Source: Bacillus sp. NP157 (GTDB taxonomy: Bacteria; Pseudomonadota; Gammaproteobacteria; Xanthomonadales; Rhodanobacteraceae). From it: 64,000 nt of DNA. The translations under genes were made by a program, and so were the position numbers. The stretch spans positions 1,612,001-1,676,000 of the forward strand of contig CP076546.1 in the NCBI GenBank assembly GCA_018889975.1, in the 5' to 3' direction. Below the pieces are notes generated by a model. The model made no database searches. It was given only the letters and a program-made list of their open reading frames with translations, and had not been told where the DNA came from. Shown here one piece after another: positions 36,110 to 43,875 of this stretch (the first letter of the stretch is position 1; every line of letters begins with the position of its first letter).

Positions 36110-37159
36110 TCAGTAGGTGCTCTTGCCGGGGATCAGGGTGTCCTGCTTCTTCGCGTCGCATACCGCGTAGGAGAAGCCCTTCTGGATCGCCCACGCGCCA
36201 ACGTTGCCCTTCTTGTCCATGGCGAGGAAACCGACCTGCAGGTCCTTCGCTCCCGGCTTGCGGCGGAGGATGCGCTCCACCGCTTCGCGACACGCATCTT
36301 CGGGCGAGCGGCCCTGGCGCATCAGTTCGACGACGAGGAAGCTGCCGACGTTGCGGATCACTTCTTCGCCGACGCCGGTCGAGGTGGCCGCACCCACTTC
36401 GTTGTCCACGTAGAGGCCCGCGCCGATGATCGGGCTGTCGCCCACGCGTCCGTGCAGCTTCCACGCCATGCCGCTGGTGGTGCACGCGCCGGACAGGTTG
36501 CCCTTCGCATCGATCGCCAGCATGCCGATCGTGTCGTGGTTCGATGCGTCGCCCGGCGTACCGCCCGGGCCGGCGTTATAGGTTTTCACTTCGCTGTTGG
36601 CCTGCGGCGTGTACTTCGCCGTCTTTAGCCACTCGTGCCAGGCCTTGTCGGACTCTGGCGTGAGCAGCTCCTCTCGCGGGAAGCCCTGCTCCAGCGCGAA
36701 CTGCAGGGCGCCATCGCCGACCAGCAGGACGTGCGGGGTGCGCTCCATCACCCGGCGCGCCACCGAGATGGGATGGGCGATATGTTCGATCGCCGCGACC
36801 GCACCGCAGTTACCGTTCTCATCCATGATGCTGGCGTCGAGCGTGACCTTGCCGTCGCGGTCGGGATAACCCGCGCGGCCCACGCTGTGGTTCTTCATGT
36901 CCGCTTCGGGAACGCGCACGCCCTGCTCCACCGCATCCAGCGCACGGCCGCCAGCGGACAGGACTTTCCACGCCGCCTGGTTCGCCGGCACGCCGAAGTC
37001 CCAGGTCGAGCAGACGCGGGGCAGCATGCCGCCGGATGCGTCGCGGCGCGCGCCGGCCGGGCCCGGTTCAGCCGCGGAACCCGCCTTTGCGAACCCGTTG
37101 GCAGTCAACGCCATGCCCGACGCCACCGTTGCGCCCTGGAGAAAACGCCTGCGATCCAT
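36110..37159 (-). CDS. N4-(beta-N-acetylglucosaminyl)-L-asparaginase/isoaspartyl peptidase, Tat-exported
   Basis: A 349-residue Ntn-hydrolase. The twin-arginine signal MDRRRFLQGATVASGMALTA is at the N-terminus. The precursor is expected to self-cleave before the threonine of SNHDTIGMLAID (about residue 205), giving alpha and beta subunits. IGAGLYVDNEVGAATSTGVG and the N-terminal VCSTWDFG also match glycosylasparaginases. It acts in the periplasm on N-acetylglucosaminyl-asparagine, so a scavenging role is likely. The start region overlaps the end of a short pilX-like frame. Confidence 0.9.
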   Translation of the reverse strand: MDRRRFLQGATVASGMALTANGFAKAGSAAEPGPAGARRDASGGMLPRVCSTWDFGVPANQAAWKVLSAGGRALDAVEQGVRVPEADMKNHSVGRAGYPDRDGKVTLDASIMDENGNCGAVAAIEHIAHPISVARRVMERTPHVLLVGDGALQFALEQGFPREELLTPESDKAWHEWLKTAKYTPQANSEVKTYNAGPGGTPGDASNHDTIGMLAIDAKGNLSGACTTSGMAWKLHGRVGDSPIIGAGLYVDNEVGAATSTGVGEEVIRNVGSFLVVELMRQGRSPEDACREAVERILRRKPGAKDLQVGFLAMDKKGNVGAWAIQKGFSYAVCDAKKQDTLIPGKSTY

Positions 37160-37394
37160 GGAATCCCTCGAATGTCGGCGCGCCGTCCGCGCCACCACCG
37201 ATGGTCGCACGCACGGCGCCGGCATCGCCACCGACCCGGCCCGTTGCACGGCCACGTTCGAGCTCGACGCACCAGAGGACGTGGAACGCTTCGTGCCGCG
37301 CGGCGGCGAAGCGCGAGGCATGCACGCCGAGGTAGGCCAGGATCGCCAGCGCGGCCAGCACGACGACCAGGATCGCGCCGCGTTGGCGAGGCAT
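37068..37394 (-). CDS. short PilX-like minor pilin, probably degenerate
   Basis: A 108-residue frame starting at ATG 37394, overlapping the preceding gene by one base. Only the first 40 residues look like a PilX N-terminus (RQRGAILVVVLAALAILAYL then GVHASRFAAARHEAF). The remainder runs out of frame into the asparaginase start (92-base overlap) and has no pilin character. PilX proteins are normally about 150-200 residues. I read this as a truncated relic or a very short pilin-like protein. Confidence 0.5.
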   Translation of the reverse strand: MPRQRGAILVVVLAALAILAYLGVHASRFAAARHEAFHVLWCVELERGRATGRVGGDAGAVRATIGGGADGAPTFEGFHGSQAFSPGRNGGVGHGVDCQRVRKGGFRG

Positions 37395-37873
37395 CACGGG
37401 ATCCCGATAACGCGCGAGTGCAACCGGCCCGTCCGCGTCCGCAGGCGCACCTCGATCAGGCGCGCGTCGGAGGGGACGCCCTCGTCGACCCGCCGACGAC
37501 GCACCCCATCGGCATCGGCCACGTCCGCCAGGACATCCAGGCCGACGATGCCGTCGAGCACGACCTCGCACTGCAGGCGGCACCGACGCAGCCCGTTGTC
37601 GACCGTCCAGCGCACGGGCTCGACGCCCGCGGGCAGCAGGCGCGGATGGCAACGCCATGCGAACAGGCAACGCCATGCGTCGCGCCGGCCACGGACATCC
37701 GCCTCGATCGCCGCGAACGCATCCGCCAGCCGCTCGGCCGTGCGCGCCTGCGCGAGACCCATGCGGACGTGCGTGGCCACGGCGACCGAGCCGGTCATGA
37801 CGATGGCGGCAACGATCGACGCAAGCGCCAGGCCGACCAGCAGTTCGACGAGGGACATGCCGCGGCAAGTCAT
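37394..37873 (-). CDS. PilW-like prepilin
   Basis: A 159-residue protein with a textbook prepilin site: leader MTCRG, then MSLVELLVGLALASIVAAIV with glutamate at +5. The following region has ARTAERLADAFAAIEADVRG, as in PilW/GspJ-type minor pilins. PilW is usually over 300 residues, so this is about half size. It overlaps the PilV-like gene by ATGA and the PilX-like frame by one base. A type II secretion pseudopilin is the alternative. Confidence 0.68.
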   Translation of the reverse strand: MTCRGMSLVELLVGLALASIVAAIVMTGSVAVATHVRMGLAQARTAERLADAFAAIEADVRGRRDAWRCLFAWRCHPRLLPAGVEPVRWTVDNGLRRCRLQCEVVLDGIVGLDVLADVADADGVRRRRVDEGVPSDARLIEVRLRTRTGRLHSRVIGIP

Positions 37874-38343
37874 GGCGCAGCCCCTGCCGACGGCGTGGCT
37901 GGCGGCGTGGGTGACGGTGCGGCCGACAGAGCCGGCAAGGACGTCCGCCACGCCAACGCGCCCGAAGCCCACTGGATGCTGATGACGCACTCCCCCTCCG
38001 CGCAACGAACCTCACCTTGTGCGGCACGGCCGAGCGCGAGGTCGAGGTTATCGCGGAACTGCCGCAGGTCGAGACGAGCCAGCCTGTCCGGCATACAGCG
38101 GCGCCGGCAATCCGCCTCAGCCCGGCCTACGGCCGCCGCGACCGGCCAACCGTAATCGCCCGCCCGTGCAGCATGGGCATTGGCGCGGACCCGGGCGGCC
38201 ATGTCGACCGCGACCCCAAGGGCCACACGATGCGCCCCGGCATCCGCCACTTCGTCCGTTGAACGAGCCAGCCATGCCGCGGACGCCGACGATCCGACGG
38301 CGAAGACCGCGATGGCGGTGAGGGATTCGATGAGGGTAGCCAT
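37870..38343 (-). CDS. PilV-like prepilin with atypical cleavage site
   Basis: A 157-residue protein beginning MATLIESLTAIAVFAVG. The hydrophobic N-helix with glutamate fits a prepilin, but the residue before the expected cleavage point is the initiator methionine rather than glycine. The VALGVAVDMAARVRANAHAA segment followed by AGDYGW is typical of PilV. First gene of the short pilin set. A strong bidirectional hairpin lies about 140 bases upstream. Confidence 0.65.
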   Translation of the reverse strand: MATLIESLTAIAVFAVGSSASAAWLARSTDEVADAGAHRVALGVAVDMAARVRANAHAARAGDYGWPVAAAVGRAEADCRRRCMPDRLARLDLRQFRDNLDLALGRAAQGEVRCAEGECVISIQWASGALAWRTSLPALSAAPSPTPPATPSAGAAP

Positions 38344-38484
38344 GCGCACAGGATGGCCTGCAGGCCGGCGGCGCGAAGCCGGCGCGGGCCGGCCAGGCGA
38401 CGGGGCGGCGCCCGTGGCGATGGACGGCTGGATGGCCATGCGTCGCGCCGGGTGTCCGCCGACCGTCTGTCAGGATCTGCGGGC

Positions 38485-38510
38485 AAAAAAAACCCCGCGC
38501 GAACGCGGGG
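38485..38510 (-). terminator. rho-independent terminator of the cold-shock gene
   Basis: Read on the minus strand, CCCCGCG, a TTCG tetraloop, and CGCGGGG (38510-38493) are followed by eight T residues (38492-38485). It starts 28 bases past the cold-shock gene stop. The other side is flanked by TTTT, so it may also act weakly in the forward direction. Confidence 0.95.
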
Positions 38511-38537
38511 TTTTCCGTGGGAACCTTGCGCGACTGC

Positions 38538-38744
38538 TTAGGCAGCGAGCTCGACACCCGAGGCCTGGGCGCCCTTAGGCCCCTGGGTTACTTCGAACTG
38601 CACGCGCTGTCCTTCCTGAAGGCTGCGGAAGCCCTTCGAATTGATCGCAGAAAAGTGGACGAACACGTCCTCCCCACCGTCCTCGGGTGCGATGAAACCG
38701 AAACCCTTGGCGTCGTTGAACCACTTGACCGTACCGAAACGCAT
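38538..38744 (-). CDS. cold-shock domain protein (CspA family)
   Basis: A 68-residue single-domain nucleic-acid chaperone. RNP1 (KGFGFI) and RNP2 (VFVHFS) are intact within [20 protein letters not shown] and [10 protein letters not shown]. Length and charge match CspA-type proteins. GAGG lies about 9 bases before the ATG. A likely promoter 90-115 bases upstream leaves a leader of roughly 80 bases, shorter than that of E. coli cspA, and a strong terminator follows. Monocistronic. Confidence 0.96.
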   Translation of the reverse strand: MRFGTVKWFNDAKGFGFIAPEDGGEDVFVHFSAINSKGFRSLQEGQRVQFEVTQGPKGAQASGVELAA

Positions 38745-38830
38745 TGCGGAAACCTCTGGACATGGACTGGAAGCACCCGGATGGCGAGGCTTCCCCAGAT
38801 CCCCTTGGCCTGCCCCCGCGGCGCGTGCGA

Positions 38831-38860
38831 AGTATCCTCATGTTTTAGACAAAAGCGCAA
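38831..38860 (-). promoter_or_regulatory. probable sigma-70 promoter of the cold-shock gene
   Basis: On the minus strand TTGCGC (38860-38855) and GATACT (38836-38831) are 18 bases apart, in a locally AT-richer stretch. Transcription would start near 38824, about 80 bases before the ATG. Match to consensus is moderate. Confidence 0.45.
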
Positions 38861-38895
38861 CTGCGACTCTTTCCCATGTTGGAGGCTGCGCGGCG

Positions 38896-38970
38896 CTCGG
38901 GCGTGGTCGCAGGACCAGCCCTCGTGCGTGGTCGCCGCACCAGCGCTCGGGCGTGGTCGCAGGACCAGCC
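38896..38970. repeat. three 25-base tandem units
   Basis: Units at 38896-38920, 38921-38945 and 38946-38970. The first and third are identical (CTCGGGCGTGGTCGCAGGAC then CAGCC); the middle unit differs at four positions. No spacers, so this is not a CRISPR array. Confidence 0.85.
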
Positions 38971-39062
38971 CTCGGCGCCCACCCTCGCTGCTCAGACAGG
39001 TCCTCCGCGCTCGACAAGGTTGGCCGCAGCCGCGGCCCATGTATTTGATTAGCCTTCGGCTG
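38968..39062 (+). repeat. dispersed intergenic element, copy B
   Basis: Begins GCCCTCGGCGCCCACCCTCG and runs through CTGCTCAGACAG; this 32-base head matches the reverse complement of 39572-39603 at 30 positions. The next 60 bases are a diverged version of the same strand of copy A (GACAAGGTTGG versus GAAAAGGATGG, then TTGATTAGCC versus TTATTGGCC). Confidence 0.6.
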
Positions 39063-39108
39063 CTCGCTTGTGCGGAAGATGCCGCGGCTTCGCCGCCATG
39101 CTTTCCAT

Positions 39109-39130
39109 TCGCGCGCAGGCGCGCTCCTAC
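39109..39130 (-). repeat. REP element, copy 2
   Basis: Minus-strand GTAGGAGCGCGCCTGCGCGC followed by GA. It forms an inverted pair with the copy 21 bases away, a BIME-like arrangement. Confidence 0.88.
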
Positions 39131-39151
39131 AACGCCGCTACATAGGCTCAT

Positions 39152-39173
39152 GTAGGAGCGCGCCTGCGCGCGA
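39152..39173 (+). repeat. REP element, copy 3
   Basis: Plus-strand copy with the same 22 bases, inverted relative to copy 2. The two heads face each other across ACGCCGCTACATAGGCTCAT-like spacer DNA. Confidence 0.88.
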
Positions 39174-39286
39174 AAACCAACAGGGCGGGATGCTGGAACC
39201 TGATTCACCGATCATGCGAACGCCGTCGAATCACATTGGAATGATGATCTTGGGCGCTGGTACCTGCTGTGCTGAGGCAATCCCAT

Positions 39287-39308
39287 TCGCGCGCAGGCGC
39301 GCTCCTAC
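39287..39308 (-). repeat. REP element, copy 4
   Basis: Minus-strand copy of the same 22 bases, 113 bases after copy 3. Confidence 0.88.
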
Positions 39309-39360
39309 ACGAGCCGCCGCCGTTGCATCGGCCGTCCAAACCAGCTTGCGGGAACGTGGA

Positions 39361-39386
39361 GGAAGAGCCCTCGGTGCCTACCCTCG
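39361..39386 (+). repeat. left arm of a perfect 26-base inverted repeat
   Basis: GGAAGAGCCCTCGGTGCCTA then CCCTCG. Its exact reverse complement is at 39584-39609, 197 bases away. The interval between the arms holds two perfect hairpins: GGCCGGCC-ACGAT-GGCCGGCC (39435-39455) and GGGCTGC-GGA-GCAGCCC (39533-39549). Confidence 0.8.
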
Positions 39387-39510
39387 AGGCGAGTTCGTGG
39401 CGGCGAGGGGGCCGGGCGGGAAAAGCCCGCAGGGGGCCGGCCACGATGGCCGGCCGTTCTTGTTGAGGCAGGATGCCGAATCAAGAACCTCCGCCCGGCA
39501 CCCGGTGCGC

Positions 39511-39609
39511 GGCCGCAGGCCAATAAGAAGACGGGCTGCGGAGCAGCCCATCCTTTTCGCACGCCAGAACGCTGTCTGAGCAGCGAGGGTAGGCACCGAG
39601 GGCTCTTCC
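39511..39609 (-). repeat. dispersed intergenic element, copy A
   Basis: Minus-strand element beginning GGAAGAGCCCTCGGTGCCTA (39609) and ending around 39511. It includes the right arm of the 26-base inverted repeat and the GGGCTGC/GCAGCCC hairpin. It is the better-formed relative of copy B at 38968-39062. Confidence 0.6.
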
Positions 39610-39644
39610 CGCCGCAACGCCCGAGCGCCGCGCTGAGGTCGGCC

Positions 39645-40385
39645 TCAGCCCAGCAGCCGGGCCAGGATCGGCGGGACGTTCGCCGTGGCGGCGGCCAGGT
39701 GGGCGAAGATTTCCTCGATGCTGATCTCCGCCTCGTCGCCCGCGCCCGCGGCGAAATTCGCCACCAGGGCCAGGCAGGCAAACTCCAGGTCCAGCTCACG
39801 CGCCAGCGCCGCCTCCGGCATGCCGGTCATGCCCACCAGATCGCAACCATCGCGCTTCATCCGCGCGATCTCCGCACGCGTCTCCAGACGCGGGCCCTGG
39901 GTCACTCCGTGCACGCCACCGTCGATGATCGCGAGACCCTCGGCACGCGCCGCGGCCAGGATCGCCTGGCGCAGGCTCTCCGTGTACGGCTCGCTGAAAT
40001 CGATATGCCGGACCTCGGCGCCTTCCACGTCATTGAAGCTCGTGAAACGGCCATGCGTGTAATCGATGACCTGGTCCGGCACCACCAGCGCGCGCGGACC
40101 CATGTCGTCGCGGATGCCACCCACGGCATTCACCGCCACCACGCGGCGCGCACCCAGCGAATGCAGCGCCCACAGGTTCGCCCGGTAATTCACCCGGTGC
40201 GGCGGCACGGCATGGCTCTCGCCATGACGCGCGAGGAAGGCCAGGCGCTTGCCGTTGAAGTCGCCGACGACGACGTCGCCCGAGGCCGGGCCGAACGGCG
40301 TTTCCACCGCGTGGCGTTGCGGATTTTGCAGGCCTTCGAACGCGTACAGGCCGCTACCGCCGATGACGGCAAGGTCGATGCTCAT
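39645..40385 (-). CDS. S-methyl-5'-thioinosine (or thioadenosine) phosphorylase
   Basis: A 246-residue PNP/MTAP family enzyme. Family marks: LAVIGGSGLYAFEGL, ARHGESHAVPPHRVNYRANL, NAVGGIRDDMGPRALVVPDQ and GMTGMPEAALARELDLEFAC. The HRVNYRANLWAL stretch and placement next to nagZ and hpt resemble Pseudomonas aeruginosa PA3004, which prefers methylthioinosine. Substrate preference here is inferred. It starts four bases after the hpt stop. Confidence 0.88.
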   Translation of the reverse strand: MSIDLAVIGGSGLYAFEGLQNPQRHAVETPFGPASGDVVVGDFNGKRLAFLARHGESHAVPPHRVNYRANLWALHSLGARRVVAVNAVGGIRDDMGPRALVVPDQVIDYTHGRFTSFNDVEGAEVRHIDFSEPYTESLRQAILAAARAEGLAIIDGGVHGVTQGPRLETRAEIARMKRDGCDLVGMTGMPEAALARELDLEFACLALVANFAAGAGDEAEISIEEIFAHLAAATANVPPILARLLG

Positions 40386-40389
40386 CGGG

Positions 40390-40938
40390 TCAGTCCTTCA
40401 GTGCGTAGATGGCCGGCAGGTTACGCGCCTGCTCGTGGTAGTCCATGCCGTAGCCGAAGACATAGCGATCCGGCAGGTCGACGCCGTTGAAGTCGGCTTC
40501 GATGCCATCGGCGCGGCGGTCGTGCAGCTTGGTGCAGAGCACGGCCAGCAACACCCTCTTCGCACCCATCTCGATGCAAGCGTCGCGCACGGCCTTCAGG
40601 GTGTGGCCTTCGTCGAGGATATCGTCAACGAGCACCACGGTGCGGTCGTGCAGCGGCACTTCAGGACGGCGCAGCCAGTGCAGGTCGCTGCCGGTGGTGG
40701 CGCCGCGGTAGCGGGTCGCGTGGACGTAGTCGAATTCGAGGTCGGTCTTCATCGCCAGGGAGAGCTGGCCGGCGAAGATCAGCGCGCCATGCATCACGGT
40801 GAGGAACACCGGGCGCTCGCCGGCAAGGGCGGCATCGATCTCGCGGCCCATCCGGGCGATCTGGACGTCGAGTTGTTCCCGGGTGAACAGGACGTCGGCA
40901 TGGGCGAGCGCATGCTCAAGCGAAGCGGAGGCGGTCAT
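40390..40938 (-). CDS. hpt: hypoxanthine-guanine phosphoribosyltransferase
   Basis: A 182-residue PRTase. The PRPP-binding loop is TVVLVDDILDEGHTLKAV, the first loop FLTVMHGALIFAGQL, and the C-terminal purine-binding region DLPDRYVFGYGMDYHEQARN matches HPRT. It recycles hypoxanthine to IMP. It fits metabolically with the adjacent methylthioinosine phosphorylase, which releases hypoxanthine. Confidence 0.92.
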   Translation of the reverse strand: MTASASLEHALAHADVLFTREQLDVQIARMGREIDAALAGERPVFLTVMHGALIFAGQLSLAMKTDLEFDYVHATRYRGATTGSDLHWLRRPEVPLHDRTVVLVDDILDEGHTLKAVRDACIEMGAKRVLLAVLCTKLHDRRADGIEADFNGVDLPDRYVFGYGMDYHEQARNLPAIYALKD

Positions 40939-40945
40939 GGGCGGA

Positions 40946-41947
40946 TCAGGACTCCAGGGCGGTCACGCGTGCGATGAAGCGCTCGCGTTGGGGATTGTCG
41001 ACAAGGCCTTCCCAGGTCGAACCGATCGCGCCACGCAAGGGGGCGATCCGTTCGGGCGGCGAGAGCCGGCGGCCTTTCACCGCGGCGATCGCTTCGGGAA
41101 CCACGTCGGGGAAACAGGCCAGCACGAGGTCGCAGCCGGCGTCGAGGTTGGCGTGCACGCGCGCCGCGATGCCGCCGGCGCTGGCCGCGGCGGCCATGCT
41201 GATGTCGTCGCCGAACACACAGCCGCGGAAGCCGAGTTCACCGCGCAGGATCTCTTCGATCCACACGTGCGAATAGCCAGCCGGCTGGTCGTCGACCGAA
41301 GTGTACTTGACGTGCGCCGCCATCACCGCTTCCGCGCGCGCTTCGATCCCGGCGACGAACGGCAGCAGGTCGGTGCGCAGGATCTCGTCCTTGGCACGGG
41401 TGTCGATGGCGATCGCTTCGTGGGTGTCTTCGCGGACCGAGCCGTGGCCGGGGAAATGCTTGAGCACCGCCGCCATGCCACCCAGGTGCATGCCACGCAC
41501 GTAGGCCTGCACGAGCTCGGCACTGATCGCCGGATCCACATGGAAGGCACGGTCGCCGATGGCCTTGCTGCCGCGGTCGATGTCGGCCACGGGCGCGAAG
41601 CTGAAATCGACGCCGATGGCGCGCATTTCGCTGGCCATGATCCAGGCGTGTTCTTCGGCGCGATCGACCGCTTCGCCCGGCGCGCTGTCGTAGAGCTTGC
41701 CGATCGCACGCAGCGGCGGCAGCCGGGTGAAACCGTCGCGGAAACGCTGGACGCGGCCACCTTCCTGGTCGACGCAGACCAGCAGGTCGTCGCCACCGTG
41801 CTCACGCACGTCGTCGATCAAGGCGGTGACCTGCTCGCGCGATTCGAAATTGCGCGAGAACAGGATGACGCCAGCGACGCCGTGCGCGGTGAGCCGGCTG
41901 CGCTCGTGCACACCCAGTTCCCTTCCTTCCAGACCAATCAGCAACAT
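40946..41947 (-). CDS. nagZ: beta-N-acetylhexosaminidase NagZ
   Basis: A 333-residue GH3 enzyme of cytosolic cell-wall recycling that removes GlcNAc from anhydro-muropeptides. LLVCVDQEGGRVQRFRDGF, FAPVADIDRG, AVLKHFPGHGSVREDTHEA and VMAAHVKY are the usual NagZ landmarks, including the flexible catalytic His loop (KHFPGHGS) and catalytic Asp in GCVFGDDISM. No signal peptide. ATG overlaps the CYTH gene stop by one base. Confidence 0.95.
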   Translation of the reverse strand: MLLIGLEGRELGVHERSRLTAHGVAGVILFSRNFESREQVTALIDDVREHGGDDLLVCVDQEGGRVQRFRDGFTRLPPLRAIGKLYDSAPGEAVDRAEEHAWIMASEMRAIGVDFSFAPVADIDRGSKAIGDRAFHVDPAISAELVQAYVRGMHLGGMAAVLKHFPGHGSVREDTHEAIAIDTRAKDEILRTDLLPFVAGIEARAEAVMAAHVKYTSVDDQPAGYSHVWIEEILRGELGFRGCVFGDDISMAAAASAGGIAARVHANLDAGCDLVLACFPDVVPEAIAAVKGRRLSPPERIAPLRGAIGSTWEGLVDNPQRERFIARVTALES

Positions 41948-42465
41948 CAGGCGTTCTCCTCCCCGTCGCGCTCGGCCGGCGTCCAGTCGCGGTACGGGCG
42001 GTCGATCAGGTTGACGTTGTAGTAGCGGACGCAGTCACTCACTTCCCGGCCCAGCCACGCCGGCCGCGGATAGCTGGCGTCGACCGCGTCCAGCTCGATC
42101 TCGGCCACCACCAGGCCCGCGTTAGCGCCGGTGAACTCATCGATTTCGAAGTGTGCACCTTCAAGCATGACATGGTGGCGAACCTTCTCCACGACGCCGT
42201 CGGCGAGGGTGTCCAGCATGTGCCGCGCATCGGCCAGCGGCACGAGGTATTCGTATTCCTGCCGTTCGATGCCGAGCGTTGCCGACTTGATGTTCAGCCA
42301 GGCCTTCTCGCCGGAGATGCGCACGCGCACCGACGACCGCGCGTGGCCGCCTTCAATCGCGCCCATGCCGACGAGGTAGCCCTGGGCGATCGGCTCGCTG
42401 CGCTCGACCAGCGCGCGCCAGCCGTCGCCGGCCAGGAGGAACTTGCGTTCGATTTCGACGCCCAT
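41947..42465 (-). CDS. CYTH domain (triphosphate tunnel) protein
   Basis: A 172-residue protein with the defining N-terminal ExExK motif (MGVEIERKFLL), then VRVRISGEKAWLNIKSATLG, RQEYEYLVPLADARHML and a C-terminal GREVSDCVRYYNVNL. This short form is the YgiF/CYTH-like group that hydrolyses inorganic tripolyphosphate or binds nucleotide triphosphates; it is sometimes called class IV adenylate cyclase-like. Located 13 bases after rlmD and coupled to nagZ. Confidence 0.9.
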   Translation of the reverse strand: MGVEIERKFLLAGDGWRALVERSEPIAQGYLVGMGAIEGGHARSSVRVRISGEKAWLNIKSATLGIERQEYEYLVPLADARHMLDTLADGVVEKVRHHVMLEGAHFEIDEFTGANAGLVVAEIELDAVDASYPRPAWLGREVSDCVRYYNVNLIDRPYRDWTPAERDGEENA

Positions 42466-42478
42466 GCCCCGCCCCTGC

Positions 42479-43780
42479 TCAGCCGCGCTCGAACAGCGCG
42501 ATGGATTCGACGTGCGCGGTGTGCGGGAACATGTCCATCACACCGGCGGAGACCAGCCGGAAGCCGTGCTTCTCGACGAGGATACCCGCGTCACGGGCCA
42601 GCGAGCCCGGATGGCAGGAAACGTAGACGATGCGGTTGGTGCCCTTGCGCGGCAGGTACTCAAGCACCTTGTCGGCGCCGGCACGCGGCGGATCGAGCAG
42701 GATCTTGTCCCAGGCCTGCTTCGCCCAGGGCTCGTTGCGCTGGTCCTCGAACAGGTTGGCCACGCGGAAGCTGGCATTGCCCAGGCCATTGCGCGCCGCG
42801 TTTTCCGCCGCGCGCTGGACCAGGCCATGCTCGCCTTCCACGCCGACCACTTCCGCCGCATGCCGCGCCATCGGCAGGGTGAAGTTGCCCAGGCCGCAGA
42901 ACAGGTCGAGGACCTTGTCGGTCGGCTGCAGGTCGAGCAATTGAAGGGTACGGGCCAGCATCCGCTGGTTCATGCCCGCGTTGACCTGGATGAAGTCCAG
43001 CGGCAGGAACTCCAGCGTGACGCCATCCGCCGGGATGGCGAACGACAGGCGCGGCGACTCCGGCCACAGCGCGTGGACCGTGCTGTGGTTGCCCGGTTGC
43101 AGGAAGACGGCGAAGCCATGTTCCTGGGCGAACGCCGTCAGCCTGGCGCGATCACCGTCGGTCAGGGGCGACAGATGGCGGAAGACCAGGGCCACGCTGT
43201 CGTCACCGGCGGCGAACTCGACCTGCGGGATGTCGCGTGCGGTGTCCAGACCCTGGATGAGCGTGGCGAGCAGGCCCACCTTCGGGCCGATCGCCGGATG
43301 GATCACCTCGCAGACGTCGATATCCGCCACGAAGCGCGGGTTGGACTCTTCGCGGAAGCCGACCAGCACGCGGTCCTTCTTGTTGACGAAGCGCACCGAG
43401 AAGCGGCCCTTGCGCCGGTAATTCCAGGGCTGGTCGACGAGCGGCGGCAACCACGACGCCGGCGATACCTTGCCGATGCGCTCGAAGTTCTCGGCGAGGA
43501 CGCGCTGCTTGGCGGCGATCTGTGCAGCCGGGTCCATGTGCTGCAGCGAGCAGCCGCTGCACACGCCGAAGTGGCGGCACTTCGGCTCCACGCGATCCGG
43601 CGACGGCTCGATGATCGACACCACTTCGGCGTCGTCATAGTGGCGGTGGCGTTTGCGGTATTTCAGCAGGACCTTCTCGCCCGGCAAGGCGCCGGACACG
43701 AAGGTGGCCTTGTTGTCGATGCGGGCGACACCCCGGCCGTCGTGGCTGAGGTCGGTGATGGTGGCTTCGAATTCGGTCAT
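42479..43780 (-). CDS. rlmD: 23S rRNA (uracil-1939-C5)-methyltransferase RlmD
   Basis: A 433-residue SAM enzyme from ATG 43780. An N-terminal TRAM domain (EATITDLSHDGRGVARID) precedes the iron-sulfur ligands CRHFGVCSGC. The methyltransferase domain has VLDLFCGLGNFTLPMA, ILLDPPRAGADKVL and the catalytic IVYVSCHPGSLARD. All four cluster cysteines appear to be present. It modifies U1939 (E. coli numbering) of 23S rRNA. Confidence 0.95.
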   Translation of the reverse strand: MTEFEATITDLSHDGRGVARIDNKATFVSGALPGEKVLLKYRKRHRHYDDAEVVSIIEPSPDRVEPKCRHFGVCSGCSLQHMDPAAQIAAKQRVLAENFERIGKVSPASWLPPLVDQPWNYRRKGRFSVRFVNKKDRVLVGFREESNPRFVADIDVCEVIHPAIGPKVGLLATLIQGLDTARDIPQVEFAAGDDSVALVFRHLSPLTDGDRARLTAFAQEHGFAVFLQPGNHSTVHALWPESPRLSFAIPADGVTLEFLPLDFIQVNAGMNQRMLARTLQLLDLQPTDKVLDLFCGLGNFTLPMARHAAEVVGVEGEHGLVQRAAENAARNGLGNASFRVANLFEDQRNEPWAKQAWDKILLDPPRAGADKVLEYLPRKGTNRIVYVSCHPGSLARDAGILVEKHGFRLVSAGVMDMFPHTAHVESIALFERG

Positions 43781-43797
43781 GCGCTCAAAAACGGGAA

Positions 43798-43820
43798 AGC
43801 CCGGACCGGGGGTCCGGGCT
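43798..43820 (-). terminator. terminator after ydbL
   Basis: Minus strand: AGCCCGGACC-CCC-GGTCCGGGCT, a perfect 10-bp stem, followed by TTCCCGTTTTT. A second hairpin, CGCCGCGC/GCGCGGCG at 43831-43855, precedes it. They lie between the ydbL stop and the rlmD start. Confidence 0.85.
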
Positions 43821-43875
43821 GGCTGGGAGGCGCCGCGCGGGTTGGCAGCGCGGCGAACGATCCTGGCAACGGGGC

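Larger units (their letters stand above)
38745..39644. other. gene-free repeat-rich interval (about 900 bases)
   Basis: No credible gene on either strand. Starting at the cold-shock gene it holds that gene's leader and promoter, three 25-base tandem units, a diverged inverted pair of about 95-base elements, three REP copies (two in head-to-head inverted arrangement), a perfect 26-base inverted repeat and two perfect hairpins. Open frames here are short and repeat-derived. No tRNA or known RNA was recognised. Confidence 0.7.

Noticed and set aside
38896-38970. Possible CRISPR array
   Set aside because: The 25-base units are directly adjacent without spacers, only three in number, and no cas genes are nearby.
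38745-39644. tRNA or other known RNA gene in the 900-base gap
   Set aside because: Hairpins are present but no cloverleaf, TPsiC-like box or known RNA motif could be made out.
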